NCBI GenBank assembly: GCA_947683425.1
Contig: CANTUQ010000101.1
Location: 31,457,001 to 31,521,000 of the forward strand
DNA length: 64,000 bases
DNA from: Excoecaria cochinchinensis
Lineage: Eukaryota > Streptophyta > Magnoliopsida > Malpighiales > Euphorbiaceae
Direction: 5' to 3'
Part shown: positions 1 through 12,924 of the stretch, in pieces
Position numbering within the stretch: position 1 is the stretch's first letter
How the letters are laid out: each line of letters begins with the position of its first letter
Notes under the pieces: generated by a model
Database searches by the model: none
The model's input: the letters and a program-made list of their open reading frames with translations, nothing else
What the model was told of the DNA's origin: nothing
Position numbers and translations under genes: made by a program

Positions 1-1155
1 ACACGGGTAGGAGCAAGGTTCTTCCAGAATATGGAGTGGTTGACATGACCTGCAGAATAAATAATTTGTTGTAAATAAACAAATGGTGAAACAACTTTGA
101 CAAGAATGTCAGAACAAAAAGTTAGTTCGTGCTCATTTTAGACTGACTGTTAAAATATGCTAGGGAAAGTAAGCACACAGCTGCAAAACAAGAGGCGAGA
201 TCTACCAAAGTAAATGACTTTACCTATATAATTTCGAACGCAGGAATACTTTCAAACAATTCCAAATGTTCCCATCACATTTTTTTTTCTTATATAGGAA
301 ATCCAAGTGAGTTCATCTGACCATTCCAGAGTAGAAGGGTGAATAGCAGACATTCATTAATATATTTCTTCTCAACTGTTGGTTTTTTAAGAACGTTATT
401 CCTACTATCAGGCCGTTCTTCGTTTGAAGAATAATATTAAAGCTGTCAAGTGTCAAGAGACACCATATCGTAGTTAATGAATCATGATAGAAAAAGCTCA
501 ACTGTATCTAGATAATAACAGCTGATTAAAACTACTTCCAGAAAGTATCAATTCATCCTTCATTAATTGAATTCCAATCGTAAGCAACAGTACTAAATAC
601 ATCAAAGCCCATTCTTTATCATGAAGTAGGAATTTTTTCCCAACACAATCCTCAAAGGCAGAAAATGAGCTAAGATATAATCTTAATAACAATAATCTCA
701 TAACATAGATAATTCTCAATAAACCTCAGATTATCCTAAAAAATCCTAGCTTTTCCCAAACCAACAATGAAATTAGCTTCGAAAGATCGAATCTCACATT
801 AAGCACCCAAGTTTTCAGAAGAAATAGCAAAAACAAATTTAAACAAGGGAAAGAACAAACCTCCACCGTTGAACTTGATGGCGCTCTGCAACTTGACAAC
901 GGTGGAAGAGTCGCCCTTCTCCATGGCCTCATGAAGTTGCTCGAGAGCTTTGTTATAGTTAGTGATGTAAGTCTGGTGATGCTTCTGATGATGCAATTGC
1001 ATTATCTCACCGCTAATCGCAGGTTCAAGAGCACCATACTCGTAGGGAAGATCGGGGAGAGAGAAGGTCTGCAATCCGCGAAATTGACCCAGAGAAGTGG
1101 CGGCGTTGTAGGCAGAGCCTAAGGTCCTCTTGGAGACGAGAGAACGAAGAGCCAT
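1..1155 (-). CDS. MSD1: Mitochondrial Mn-superoxide dismutase, 5' part (runs off left edge)
   Basis: Mn/Fe superoxide dismutase, which converts superoxide to hydrogen peroxide and oxygen in the mitochondrial matrix. Coding exon 1 is 1155..861 and encodes about 98 residues: a basic, Ser/Leu-rich targeting peptide, then the start of the mature protein (FSLPDLPYEYGALEPAISGE) and the HHQKHHQTYI helix carrying a metal-ligand His. Exon 1 ends in phase 1 inside the FNGGG motif. An 811-bp intron (860..50, GT-AG) leads to exon 2 (49..1), which reads GHVNHSIFWKNLAP and is cut by the window edge. Only two exons are visible; the remainder, including the later metal ligands, lies outside. The ATG at 1155 is the first in frame. 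Seen: sequence and splice sites. Known: family function. The residues after LAP (TR) differ from the VxE I would expect, which could be real variation. Confidence 0.95.
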
Positions 1156-2938
1156 GGACTGAGCTAGAAGGTTGTAATGAGGTGCTGAGAAAATGAGCTG
1201 CGTAGTGGTTTTGGGGATTTGTTATATATGCGGTGCAGTGAAATGATGTAAATAAACTGGTGGGCCGAATCTGGTTGCGCATCCGAGATTATGAAATCCA
1301 CGGCTTCGCCCACTAGTGACGGCTGTCTCGCTCATATCATGGACTTTGGGTCCAAACCCAATTTATGGGTTTAGTCAAACAATTTCTTTCCATATTCGGA
1401 TGTTATTATTGGATTTGTCAAAATTCTAACATACGGTATTAATAATATTTGATGTAATTTAGTGAAGTACGTAATTCTTCACTTATTCTAACTCTTATTT
1501 CAATCACTTTTACAAGAATATGATTTTAATAATATAATGTAATTTAGTGAAGGTTTAGAATCCAATTACAAGACTTAGAAAAAAAATTATAATAGTGCAA
1601 CTCACGTAAATGAAAATTAATAAATATAAGTTTCACACCGGTTCTAATTAATATTAATCTTTAAATTTGCAATATAGTTGTACTTGCTGTGAGTACATGT
1701 TAGATGAATCATATACTCTATTAAAAAAAATAAAATAAAAAAAAAACTATATATTACATATCAATAATTCCCAAGTTATGATTCTATTTGCTTCTTTAAA
1801 TTGTTTCCATAGTCTTTAGGCTCTCAAGTGTCCATTTTTTTTTAAAAAAAAACCTTTCATTAATTAGAATCAACAATAAAATATCAGATAAAAAAGTAGA
1901 TCGACAGTTTCACTCCCTGCATACAGTCTTAGATTTAACTGCTTTAGTTAAATTGTGGGATTCAAGTGTCCACTTAATTTCTTGAAAAACTCTTACATTA
2001 AATTTACGAACTTATTCATAAATCAAATGAAGAGCAAATATTATTCATAGAATTTGTTCATTTAAACCATATTCATATAGTCATTTATGCACCGAGCTAA
2101 TAGTACGCTAACATACAAAATAAATTAATTTTTACCTTGCAAATTTTAAATTGGTTATGGGTATATTTTTTATTTTTTTAACATAGTAACAACTTACTGT
2201 GAATATAGAATTATTATTATTTTGTTCAATAAAGTTTGTTAGAGGTTTTTAATTTTGATGCATGTATGATATTTTATATTTGTTAAGTTTATAAATAAAA
2301 TCATAAATCCCATGGAGCAAACTCTAATATTTTGTCCACAGTAAATTAGCCCTTATGCAAATAAAGTTGACTAGAATGAACTTGGTAATCCTTGGCAGAA
2401 ATGAATATATAGACCTAATCAGCTAAATATAAGAAATAAATTTTCAAATTCTAATAGAAATGTTTATAAATGAAACCAAAACTTTAAAAATATAATATTT
2501 TTTAAATAATTAAGATGCAAATAATAACATATTTGCGTTATTATTATTATTATTATTTTTACACTGTATACTTAAAAAAACATTAGAATGTTGGGATTGG
2601 TTATTGTAATAATTGTATGGTTATGAGAAGCATTGTCTGAATATAGAAAGAAAAATAGATAGATATAAAGAGAAGATATTGATGGGGTTAGTTTTACTGT
2701 AATTAACAAAAAGTGGTTTTTCAGGGTCTAAATATTATATAATTGCGGAAAAAAAGCAGAAATTATTGGATTAGTTAAATATAAAAGAGAAATTAAGGGG
2801 CTACCACCATTTATTACATTTGTTAATTTTCTCCTGATATAATTAGGTTCAGTGTGTAGGTGAGTTACTAAATTCTGCATTCTTTCTGCCACACAAAATT
2901 ATATTTTCTTAATGTAAGAAAAACCATAAAATTAAGAG
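1156..2938. other. Divergent intergenic region, Mn-SOD / USP-kinase
   Basis: AT-rich DNA between two divergently transcribed genes, so it must hold both promoters. I see no convincing coding exon. It contains long A/T runs and a short (TTA)n stretch near 2540. The last 150 bases are the probable 5' leader of the kinase gene. Confidence 0.6.
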
Positions 2939-5900
2939 ATGGTAAGAAAGGGTGCAGAATCAAGAAAAGATGGAGATGAACAAAGTGTTGTAGTGGCCAT
3001 AGATAAAGACAAAGGTAGCCAATATGCCCTCAAATGGACTGTTGATCAATTTCTCACCAAAGGCCAATCTGTTACTCTTCTTCATGTTAAACAAAAATCT
3101 TCGCCACAATGTACTTAATTTCTTCTCTTTTTTATTAATTTTTTTTATTACAATTAATTTGACTTAATTTCTGAGCACAGCTTTTATTATTTAGCAGCTA
3201 CAGCAGATGCTGAAGCTAGAGACCTGTTCCTTCCATATCGTTGTTTTTGCACACGAAAAGATGTAAGTTTTATTCTTTATTTCACACATTGGTTATTCTC
3301 CTTGATCAGGACTCTATTTACACCATCAACACTCTACTATTTATACCCTAATAACAATCTAATCGCAATCGAACTTTTAAAACAAGCGGATGTAAATTGC
3401 CATATCAATCAATATTCTAGCACAAGGTTCATGATCATGTTTCAACCAAAATGATTCTTTTTATGACTAAATGTTAATTAAGGTGAAAATTCATTAACTA
3501 AATCGTTAATCTATGATGCAGATCAAATGTCACGAGGTTGTAGTAGAGGATACGGACATATCCAAAGCATTGGTAGATTACGTGAATACACGGATAGTTG
3601 ATAATTTGATACTTGGTACACCTTCAAAGGGAGGACTACTACTTGGCAGGTAATTGAAACCATATATATTTTAATATTTCTTGCTTCTATTATGTCTTTT
3701 TAGCTTTGCTACATTGTGGATCTGTCGGGCGCACCAATTCGGATTAATCGAGCTAATTGACTTCAAATATGTTATATGTTTTTGGCACAGAAAATTCAAG
3801 GCTACAGATATTCCATCCACAGTGTCAAAACATGCACCAGACTTCTGCACAGTATATATAATAGGCAAAGGAAAGGTATCTTCCATGAAGGCTGCTACAG
3901 CTCAACCACCAGCAAAACCTCCTCAACGACATTCCACGCAACCTAGCAATGTTGATTTTTCTAAGCCTAATCATACTCCTCAAGGTTTGTTTCTATAACT
4001 ACCAATGCTCTTCTTTCTATTTCTCATTTTGTTTTTTCACATTGCTTATTAAGGGATTTGTGAATCTATTTCAGATCAAAGATCATATATGTCACATAGC
4101 AGCTTAATTGAAGATACAAATTCAATCAGGTAAATCTGCATACAAATTGATGTTTCGGAAATCTAATTCATGCACGCACCAATTCAATAATAGAATGTCA
4201 TGTAATTTCTTATATACCAACTTATTATTGGTACGATGTATGAATGAAAACATGAAACTGATCTTGGTAAGAATTTCTCTGAAAATGTTGAATCGTACTT
4301 GATGACAGTTAGTAACATTTTAGTCATCTGAAAAGAAAGATCTCTAGCTAGCATTAATGAGTCGAGAGCTTTATATAGCATGTCTTTGGATAGTAACGGT
4401 TTGATGTATGAATACAAACATGAAAATGATCTCGGTAAGAATTTGTTTGAAAATGTTGAATCATAATTGATGAGAGTAACATTCCGGTCACCTAAAAAGG
4501 GTGAATTTCGGTGAGTTCCATTAGGAAAGATTCCGATTGTCTAGAGCAAAAAGAGCTTAGAAACTTCACCTGATTGGCTGAGGGCTTTATATAGCCTGTT
4601 CTGATTGCATTTAATAAGTTAGGCTATTAATATCCGGATAGTGACAACTAGTTATTAATTAATGTAATGCTTGCGACTTTACTCTTAAATGTTTGTAACA
4701 CTCAGCTTGATTAGCCGAACTTACATAGTTTGGTTATCAATACTAACTTACATCAAACAAAACAGGTCACCATTCACTGAAAGAGGAAAATCATATGAAC
4801 CATACGCTGCAGAAATGGATATATCATTTGTGAGCAGTGGAAGGCCAAGCATATTTGCATCTTTCAATGACAATTCAGAGATTGGAATGATGACTCCTCG
4901 GAGAACAAGTGCAGCAGATTTTGATCTAAACAGTTTTGCATCATCTTACTCAGCAAGCACATCTATAGATATGAGTTCACAGTATAGTTTTCCACCCAGC
5001 AATACTACAAATAGCGGCCTGACTTCAAGTTATAATTCACACATGGTAAGTCTATTCACAGATGTTGTTGTGTAAGAAATTTAGTTTTTAGTTTAAGAAA
5101 CTTATGCATAAAAAAAAAAAAAAAAAAATTTACAGGAAGACGTGGAATCTGAGATGAGAAGACTAAGATTAGAGCTCAAACAAACAATGGACATGTACAA
5201 TTCAGCCTGCAAAGAGGCACTCACAGCAAAACAGAAGGTATATATGGTTAAAAGTCTCTTGTTTTTGTTAAAAACTTATGTTTTTTTGTTTAAGCTTGAA
5301 CTTATGGTTTCCGATAAAATATTGGCAGAGTAAGGACTACCATCTCTGGAAATACCATGAACAACAGAAAAAGGAAGAGGCGAGAATAGCAGAGGAAGCA
5401 GCAATGGCACTAATAGAGAAAGAGAAACTGAAGACAAAAGCAGCTATTGAAGCAGCCCAAGCAGCACAAAGGCTAGCTGAACTTGAAGCTCAGAAAAGAA
5501 AAAGAGCAGAGATGAGAATGCTGATGGATGGTGAGGCAAGAAAGGAAGAGAAGGATTCATGGATGCCAAGTGATCTCAGGTACCGAAGATACTCCATCGA
5601 AGAGATCGAAGCAGCAACTAATGACTTCTCAGACCGTCTTAGGATCGGTGAAGGTGGTTATGGCCCAGTTTACAAGTCTGTTCTTGACCACACAGAGGTT
5701 GCAATTAAAGTCTTACGCCCTGATGCAGCCCAAGGCAAGTCACAGTTTCAACAAGAAGTTGAAGTTCTGTCCTGCATAAGGCATCCAAACATGGTTCTCC
5801 TCCTCGGTGCATGCCCTGAATATGGCTGCTTAGTCTATGAATACATGGCTAATGGGAGCTTAGACGATCGCCTCTTTCGACGAGGAAACACCCCACCACT

Positions 5901-6732
5901 TCCCTGGCAAGCAAGGTTCAGAATTTCAGCAGAAATTGCTACTGGCCTTCTTTTCCTTCACCAAACCAAGCCCGAACCTTTAGTGCATCGCGACCTTAAG
6001 CCTGGAAACATTCTGCTGGATCGAAATTTCGTGAGCAAGATCAGTGATGTTGGACTTGCAAGACTTGTACCTCCATCAGTAGCTAACCATACAACTCAAT
6101 ATCGGCTGACATCAACAGCAGGAACATTCTGTTACATTGATCCAGAATATCAGCAAACCGGAATGCTAGGAACAAAGTCTGATATCTACTCATTGGGAGT
6201 GTTGCTTCTGCAGATAATAACAGCAAAGTCACCAATGGGATTAGCTCATTGTGTTGAAAGTGCAATTGAAGATGGAAACTTTGCTGATGTACTTGACCCT
6301 GTTGTTCATGATTGGCCTATAGAGCAGACATTGAGATTTGCCAAATTAGCTCTTCAATGTGCAGAATTGAGAAAAAAAGACAGACCAGATCTTGGGAAAG
6401 TGGTATTACCTGAGCTTAACAAATTAAGAGAATTCGGCGAAGAGAGAATGGCTTACTCCATGTATGGAGGTACATATAGCCCTGCAAGTTCGCATACGCA
6501 CAGCCATTTTTCCTCACTTCATGTGAGTCAATAATCTTTCAAATTTTTCATCTTTTTACTTTCCAGAGAAACAAACATCTATTAGCTTCATACCCATTTA
6601 ATTATTTTATTTTAAGAAAAGATCTGATCTTTACTTGTTTATAATTGTCAGGAAGTGATGATGGGCGATATACCTACACCATCTGATTCTTCTACCATTT
6701 CAAGCACATCATCTACAGGAGGAAGAAGATGA
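2939..6732 (+). CDS. USP-domain receptor-like cytoplasmic kinase (no U-box)
   Basis: Nine coding exons, all GT-AG and phase-consistent: 2939-3110, 3195-3262, 3522-3649, 3791-3984, 4075-4129, 4766-5045, 5136-5237, 5329-6522, 6652-6732; 757 codons plus stop. The first 150 residues are a universal-stress-protein (adenine nucleotide alpha hydrolase-like) domain (VVVAIDKDKGSQYALKW; LFLPYRCFCTRKD). A Ser-rich linker follows, then a Lys/Glu/Ala coiled coil (about 334-412) and a Ser/Thr kinase domain (about 420-715). The kinase shows IGEGGYGPVYK, the Lys of VAIKVL, HRDLKPGN and YIDPEYQQTG. The metal-binding DFG reads DVG, which is usual in this plant subfamily. No U-box follows, unlike the PUB branch. 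The last intron uses GTGAGT at 6523; reading through gives an early stop at 6534, so a shorter C-terminus is possible by retention. Exon 2 has tandem acceptors at 3195 and 3198. Confidence 0.92.
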
Positions 6733-7253
6733 TGATTTTTCATCTTTTTGTATTATAATTATTTCTTCAATCCCAAAAGAGAAACAGCCTTTTTGCTCCA
6801 ATTAATTATATAATATATTTAGCCACGACGAATATAAAAGTGTACTGTTAAACTTATAATTAAATTAAATGGGATTTGGGTGAATAGCACAGGTTTAATT
6901 AGGTGATTTGTTGTAGTGATTGATTTGTGAAGAAGTTTATGTAAGCATATACTTTGGTGGAAACAGAAAACATTTGAAGATAAATCAGATTGATTACACG
7001 GCTTGCTATAGCATGTTTATCATTTGCTTAACCATGTAAAATTATTGTTTCATACTTTTTTATTTATTTATTTATTTATCTTTTCTCACTGCATTTCAAT
7101 AATAATGGGAATTTAGATTTGATTGCAGTTTTCTGTATTCATATATATATAAGAAAAACATTGTTCATTCGTTTTGAGAAAATGGGAATTTATTCACTTA
7201 CTGTTTGCAAATTAAAATAATTAAAATTTAAAATATGAAAGCAAGTATAAGTC
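6733..7253. other. Kinase 3' flank
   Basis: 3' untranslated and intergenic sequence after the kinase stop, with AATATA/AATAAT-type motifs and a TTTA microsatellite near 7060. No gene seen. Confidence 0.5.
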
Positions 7254-7864
7254 TATTACGTTGGAATTGCCGAACGCCACTTACCTTCATATTAGTATGA
7301 TATTGTTCGGTTTGTGCCAAAAACACACGGATTTATTTTTGAACTCCTCCTAAAAATCCTTATATTAATGGAGTTAGCTAAATATCTTATATTCAAAATA
7401 TTTCTCTCTTAATTTTTCAATGTGAAACTTTGAATTATAACTCCAACAATCCTTCCCTCAAACCAAGGACCACACACCTTATATTCTCCTCTCGAGAGAT
7501 AATCCATTTGATTCGTCAAATTATCTTGTATCGTCGTTATTAACTAACAGGACACGCCGCCTGACCACTATAATATCAGGAAAACTTTCGACACAAGATA
7601 CCAAATACGAATCTCCAATCTTGAGGTCGTACCGGGAGCCTTCCACACAATGCAGTCCACTATTCCGGATCGTCTCCAAACCACTGCTTTGATACCACTT
7701 GTTGGGACTGCCAAACGTCACTTAACTCCACATTAATATGATATTATCCGCTTTGAACCAAAGTCGCACGGATTTATTTTTGAACTCGTCCCAAAATACC
7801 TCATACTAATGCAGTTAGATAAACACAGTTATTTCTCTCTTAATTTTCCAACACCAACATATTA
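7254..7864 (-). mobile_element. TRIM-type miniature LTR retroelement with TSD TATTA
   Basis: Two direct repeats begin (C/T)GTTGG(A/G)A and end TCCAACA: 7259-7448 and 7700-7859. They enclose about 250 bp with no long ORF. Read on the minus strand, the repeat ending at 7700 is followed at once by TGGTATCAAAGCAGTGG, a primer-binding site for initiator Met tRNA. The purine-rich GGTTTGAGGGAAGGAT precedes the other LTR (7464-7449). Both outer edges are flanked by TATTA (7254-7258 and 7860-7864), a 5-bp target-site duplication. Total element is about 600 bp. With LTR, PBS and PPT but no gag-pol it fits a TRIM, which depends on enzymes from other elements. The two LTRs differ at many positions, so the copy is old. 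Confidence 0.85.
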
Positions 7865-8820
7865 GTGTATCAAGTAAAATTATTGAAATTAAATGTTGAA
7901 TGTCAACCAATAAAACTTCATTATGCTAATAAGCTACTAGAACAAAGGCCTTATTTATTTGCAAGTTTATCCTTAAGAATAGTCAAATATATACGGATTT
8001 AAATTTTAACGTTAATGAATTTATTTTTTAATTGGTATTTATAAATTTGTATAAAATTTTATATAATTACAAAATAACATAATTAAACTACTAGTTTATT
8101 GTATCAACGTCTTTACAGATATCGATTTCCTGCTCCTCCTCCCCTTCCCCTTCTCCTGTATAAAAAAAAACCTACTAATTTATAATAATAATAACAATAA
8201 TCGGAAAAGCAGAAGAAGAATTTATTGATTTATTTAATTATTTTTTTGATAACAGATTTATTTAACTACTTTAACATTGACACTTTTTTTCCATAAAAAA
8301 AAAATTGACACTTTTTAATTAAAATAATGTTTTTCCTCTTCATATTTGCTCAAAATATTCCCAATAAAATGTTAAAAAGTAGAATATTCATTTTATAATA
8401 GTTAAAAAATAGATAATTACTATAAAATACCAAATTACTATTCACATATATTTTCATGATAGATTTAGTTGTTAAAAATAAAATCCTAAAATATCACAGA
8501 AATAATTTCTTGGTATATTCTATTATAGTGACACGTGTAAATTAAAGGTTCTAACAAAAAATAAAAATTGAACAAACTTGTCAAAAATAAGAAAAGCAAC
8601 CATAGTTACCTAACAAAGACAGTTAGTTATTGAGCTTAGGTTAATATAAACGGTTCAGATTTAGCGCCAGCGCAACGAAAGTGAGCTCCACTTTGGGCTA
8701 ACAAGTAGGTGATCGCCATCATCTCTGACTGACTTCCCTTGTCGTCTTCTTCTTTACAAATGCCTTCTAGATAATCTCGAACCCATTTCCCAATCAGAGA
8801 AAAACCCTTGTTCCCAAATT
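7865..8820. other. AT-rich intergenic region upstream of the reticulon gene
   Basis: No ORF or RNA gene recognised. It ends in the reticulon promoter and leader. CCAGAAAG/GTGAG at 8841-8853 looks like the donor of a leader intron whose acceptor is near 8958, just before the ATG. Confidence 0.5.
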
Positions 8821-8965
8821 AGCTGATCCGGCCATTTATACCAGAAAGGTGAGATTTTTTTTGTTCTTTTGACTCATCGCAATGGAATTTTGAACTTTTG
8901 ATTTTGCTTTCGAACTTTCAATCTAATTGGGTTTTGTTTTCTTTGTTTGGTTGTAAAGAATTGAA

Positions 8966-11727
8966 ATGGAGAATTCAGGTGATTTTTCCGATAGAGTGGA
9001 CACCAATGTAGGAGAGGCGAGAAATGAGACTACAGCTTCCTCAAGTGGCTCTCCTTCGTCAGTAACATCTGGGTTTCGATTGTTTGGTGGGCAAGCCTCA
9101 CTTCATCAGTTTATTGGGGGTGGCAAAGGTATTTTAGAAGGAAAAGGCTTGACACTTTTTTTGTTTATTCTTTAGACGCTGAATCAAGTTAATTTAAGTT
9201 GCTACAAGAATTGTGTGTCTATTAGTTAATTAAATGTTATATTGGCTCTCTTGCATACATGTGATTCTCCTTTTTGTTTTATCTCTGACTGCTGTATGCT
9301 TTCCAGAAGAAGTAGGAATGTGATTGATAAGGAGGATGGGCCATGTATACGTTTTTTTGTTAAGTAGATGATATTGTACCAAACTAGTAATAGAATTTGA
9401 ATCCATTCTTCTTTGAGAAAATGAAAAGATTTCTGTTAGTTGAATTGAAGAAGAATAGCAAATGATGATTTCTGGTTTAGTGGCATTTTTACAGTGAATT
9501 ACCGTTCTGCATTATTTGATTTGTAGCTCTTAGTTCTGAAATTGCAGATTTGATGTTTTTATTCCCCTGTACCAAATTCTAATAATTACAAGTCAATGTT
9601 AAAATCTCTGTACCAAATTTATTATGCATGCTGGTCTTATTGCCAGTTGTATCCACGTAAATGCACAAAATCAGCTTTTGTGTGCTTGGATGTTGTGTCC
9701 ATATTTCTCTTTGTTGTACTCAGAAACTTATTTATCTATAACTAATGTGTTTGTAGCGTGTCCTTTGATACCTGTGATTATATCATAATTCTTGCAGTAC
9801 TTTCTTTATTTCTATTACCTTGGGTTAAGGTCCTGCATTATGTTTATTTTCAACTTATTCCTTTCCTCCTTTATCTCTACCATACTTTCATTGAAGGAAC
9901 TGAGTATTTCTCTACCATACTTTACAATTTATTTTCAGCGTTATGTACTGTTCCTTCTAGCTGTCCTGAGAAAAGGTTATGTTTGACCATATAATATTTT
10001 CTCGTCATTAATAGATTTATATCAAGTGCATAAATTAGCACCTAGATTCATCGAGAAAACCCTATTGCTCCTTATGTTTAATATGGAACCACTAGATACC
10101 TGAATTTGATAATTTCCTTACGCCTAAACTTGTATATTCAAAAACTTGTCGGTACCTAATTCTGAATAGGCCCTCATAAACACCTAAAACAGAATGAGAT
10201 GTGTTGGCCTCTTTGCTTGTGAGAGTATCACAAGTTCATATGTATTAGTATTCAAGTTTCTGAGCAGTTGGCCAATAGACCTTTTTTTTGACAAGTTTTG
10301 GTGTCAATTCATATATTCAGCCTAAATCTATATTGCATGTTGGTGGATGTTTTAACTTATTTTTCTATTTACTGGCAGCTGCTGATGTACTTTTGTGGAA
10401 GCGGAGGCGTGTGTCTTTCGGTGTCATTGTTGTTGCAACTGTTGCCTGGTTTATATTTGAGCGATCTGAATTGCCATTCTTAACAATTTGTTCGGATGTC
10501 TCGCTACTTGTGACTGTATTGTTATTCATTCGTGCGAATGTTGCTGCTATGAGAAATACGTATGCCTCATTCACATTAATATATTCATTTTTATCGTGCT
10601 GAAGTAATTTCTGATAGTACCAACTGGTTTTTGTTTTTTCTTTCTTTTCTTTTTAAAGCAGCCAGCCGCAGTCATTACCAGAGCTAGTAGTGTCAGAGGA
10701 AATGGTTAATAATGCTGCAGCATCTTTTCGTGTTAAAATCAATAATATGCTTCTTCTGGCTCATGACATAACTATTGGCAAAGATTTTAGACTCTTTTTC
10801 AAGGTCAGTATCAATGAACTTAAAATTTCTTGAGAGTTTTTTGAACCTTTTTGAGCCTAGTGATGCATCAGAGAAGTGTTTTGGATTTGTGATATAAAGT
10901 ATTTGAGAATAATAATGTTGGACCATCCTCTAACATCACTTGTTGTATTTGAGAATGATAACATTGAACCTTCCCCTCAAAGCTCTTGCTGTAATATATG
11001 AAAATTATATGGTACCCAGGTAGCTAGTTCAGTATTTATTTGGTATCGTTAGTTTTGCCAGAGATGCATGCTGGTCTATATATTCTGGGTCCTAGTCCAT
11101 GTCATCCTTAAGATCTCCTGATAAATTGTACTATTCTTAGGATCTATACCAAAAGCCAGAGTATCTGTCCTTCATATATGCATTGTGATAATGATAATTT
11201 ATGCAAAATCATTTTTTATTTTACAGGTGGTAGTTTGTTTATGGCTCCTGTCCGCCATTGGTAGCTACTTCTCTTTCTTCACTCTGGCCTATGTAGGTAA
11301 GCAAACTCTTTTCTTAATTGAAGTTCTCTGCATGAAGATTTCATTCATGTGTTAAAATATTGTCGAGATAATCCTACAAGGGGCCTAGTTTTCGAGAGTT
11401 AATTAGGTAAATATCTGCAGGAATTTCTCAATGAAAATATTTACGATATGTCTTGAGCCTCATGATTTGCACAGTATATTGTGATCCTGTATGTGATGTG
11501 TATTGTGCTTGGTAAGCAAAGAACTTAACTGATATGTTCGTAATTAATATTGGTGAACAGGAACCGTATTATGCATTACAATTCCTGCCTTGTATAGCAA
11601 ATATGAAGAGCGTGTGGATAGATATTGCGGGATGATCCATAGAAAATTTTCACAGCATTATAGGATAGTGGATGAGGGTGTTTTTAGTAGACTCCCTCAG
11701 ACTTTATCCAAGGAGAAAGATGTGTAA
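8966..11727 (+). CDS. RTNLB: Reticulon-like protein B (ER membrane shaping)
   Basis: Five coding exons: 8966-9128, 10379-10559, 10659-10803, 11227-11296, 11561-11727; 241 codons plus stop, all phases consistent. Exon 1 encodes a short acidic/Ser-rich N-terminus. Exons 2-5 encode the reticulon homology domain: ADVLLWKRRR, then a long hydrophobic hairpin (FGVIVVATVAWFIF ... LLVTVLLFI), the hydrophilic loop SEEMVNNAAASFRVKIN and HDITIGKDFRLFFK, and a second hairpin (LWLLSAIGSYFSFFTLAYVG ... CITIPALY) followed by KYEERVD. Reticulons curve the tubular ER through these wedge-like hairpins. The C-terminus ends KEKDV without an obvious KKXX signal. Intron 1 is 1.25 kb and non-coding. Exon 3 has NAGNAG acceptors (10659/10662). 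A piece of intron 3 plus exon 4 is duplicated near 18.5 kb. The exact paralogue cannot be assigned. Confidence 0.93.
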
Positions 11728-12076
11728 GCGTAAGATGCATACATGTCATAGTTGATTCTGCTTTGCTTTTCAGATCTAAAAGCTATCACAAAGCCTGCAG
11801 AGTTTCAAGTTCTTGGTGAATTCATTTCTCTTTGCTATCATCTACTGGGATTGGCTTGTCTCTGGCCATGAGTAGATGTTGCTGCTTATCCTTGTAACGA
11901 GATGAACTGAAAAGAAAGTGGTTCATAAGCTTCTAAAACCATGCGATATGTTGAAGTCTGGTTGGCCATGATTTTCTATTCATTCTTAAGATACTGTATT
12001 TTCTTGGAAAGATGAAGAATAGGATGATTGTACATTGAGAGGATGGATTGTACATTGATCTTGATAGGTTAAACAA

Positions 12077-12665
12077 AAATTGGATTGTTTGTTGAGTTCA
12101 TTAATGCGACAATTGAAGGCTAAAAGAGCAAATTAATTGACTCCTAGACATTAACCATGTCTACCACTTTCAGCCCAAAGCAGAAACTACCAAAAAGAAA
12201 TGGAATTTCAAAGCATATGTAACCAAATTTAACAACAAACCTCCTAAATTAAGGATCATTTTTCTCACCCTAATAACGTATAACTTCTTTACTCTTTCAT
12301 AAACAACAACATAAATCAAGTCTACGTAGGCAAATTTCGGATAAAAAAATAATAAAGCCTAACCAACCTCATCAGCAGGTATAGGAAGATGATAATTTCC
12401 ATGAATCCTAACAAAAGTATCAGCCTCATTAGAAGGAGGAGGAGGAGGAGGTTGTTGGTCTAACAATGAATGTCTGCAAGTAGGACCTGAAGAATGTGAA
12501 CCCAACCGAGTATCTATACATCTGACATGAAATCCATGATTCCATCTTGGTAGAACTCGGAACTTTTTCTACATCTACGAACTCTCCAAGACAAATTGCA
12601 CAATCTGTCGCCACAATTTTCACTCCCGTGGCTCCGTAGATCACCACCGGAATTTGCTGCAATGT
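12077..12665 (-). pseudogene. Broken inverted copy of the ATL RING-H2 gene at 41 kb
   Basis: On the minus strand this stretch matches the 3' half and 3' flank of the intact ATL gene (about 41,280-41,865). It keeps LRQIPVVIYGATG-like sequence (RQ changed to QQ) and DCAICLGEF. One extra base in the GAAAAAGTTCCGAG stretch then shifts the frame, and a TGT Cys codon has become GGA. The acidic/proline tail and about 240 bp of 3' flank are also present. The copy begins abruptly before the first Cys-rich region, so it has no N-terminal membrane segment. Clearly dead as a coding gene. Confidence 0.9.
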
Positions 12666-12699
12666 ACTTGCTCCCACAGATTGTGATACTCCATATTCC

Positions 12700-12924
12700 T
12701 TTGATAATTCCTACTACAAGAATCTGATAAACAAGAGGGGTCTTCTTCACTCGGATCAAGTGCTCTTCGAAGGCAATTCTGCTGATGCTCTTGTTAGAAG
12801 ATATGCCTATGATTCTTATTCATTCTTCAAGGATTTTGCAGCAACTATGGTAAAAATGAGCAACATTAAAATCCTCACTGGAAACCAAGGAGAGATTAGA
12901 AGAAATTGCAGAAAGGTCAATTGA
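12700..12924 (+). pseudogene. Class III peroxidase C-terminal fragment
   Basis: One open frame reads FDNSYYKNLINKRGLLHSDQ, then LVRRYAYDSYSFFKDFAATM, VKMSNI and EIRRNCRKVN before a TGA. This is the C-terminal end of a secretory plant peroxidase, including the last disulfide Cys. The heme-binding and distal His regions are absent; sequence directly upstream belongs to the inverted RING pseudogene, so the breakpoint lies around 12,665-12,700. A leftover exon rather than a gene. Confidence 0.8.

Noticed and set aside
6083..6265. 60-codon minus-strand frame
   Set aside because: Shadow of the kinase domain.
7521..7721. 66-codon minus-strand frame
   Set aside because: Lies inside the TRIM internal region and crosses into its LTR; such elements have no coding genes.
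9758..9994. Hydrophobic plus-strand frames of 64-78 codons
   Set aside because: They lie within intron 1 of the reticulon gene and are T-rich random frames.
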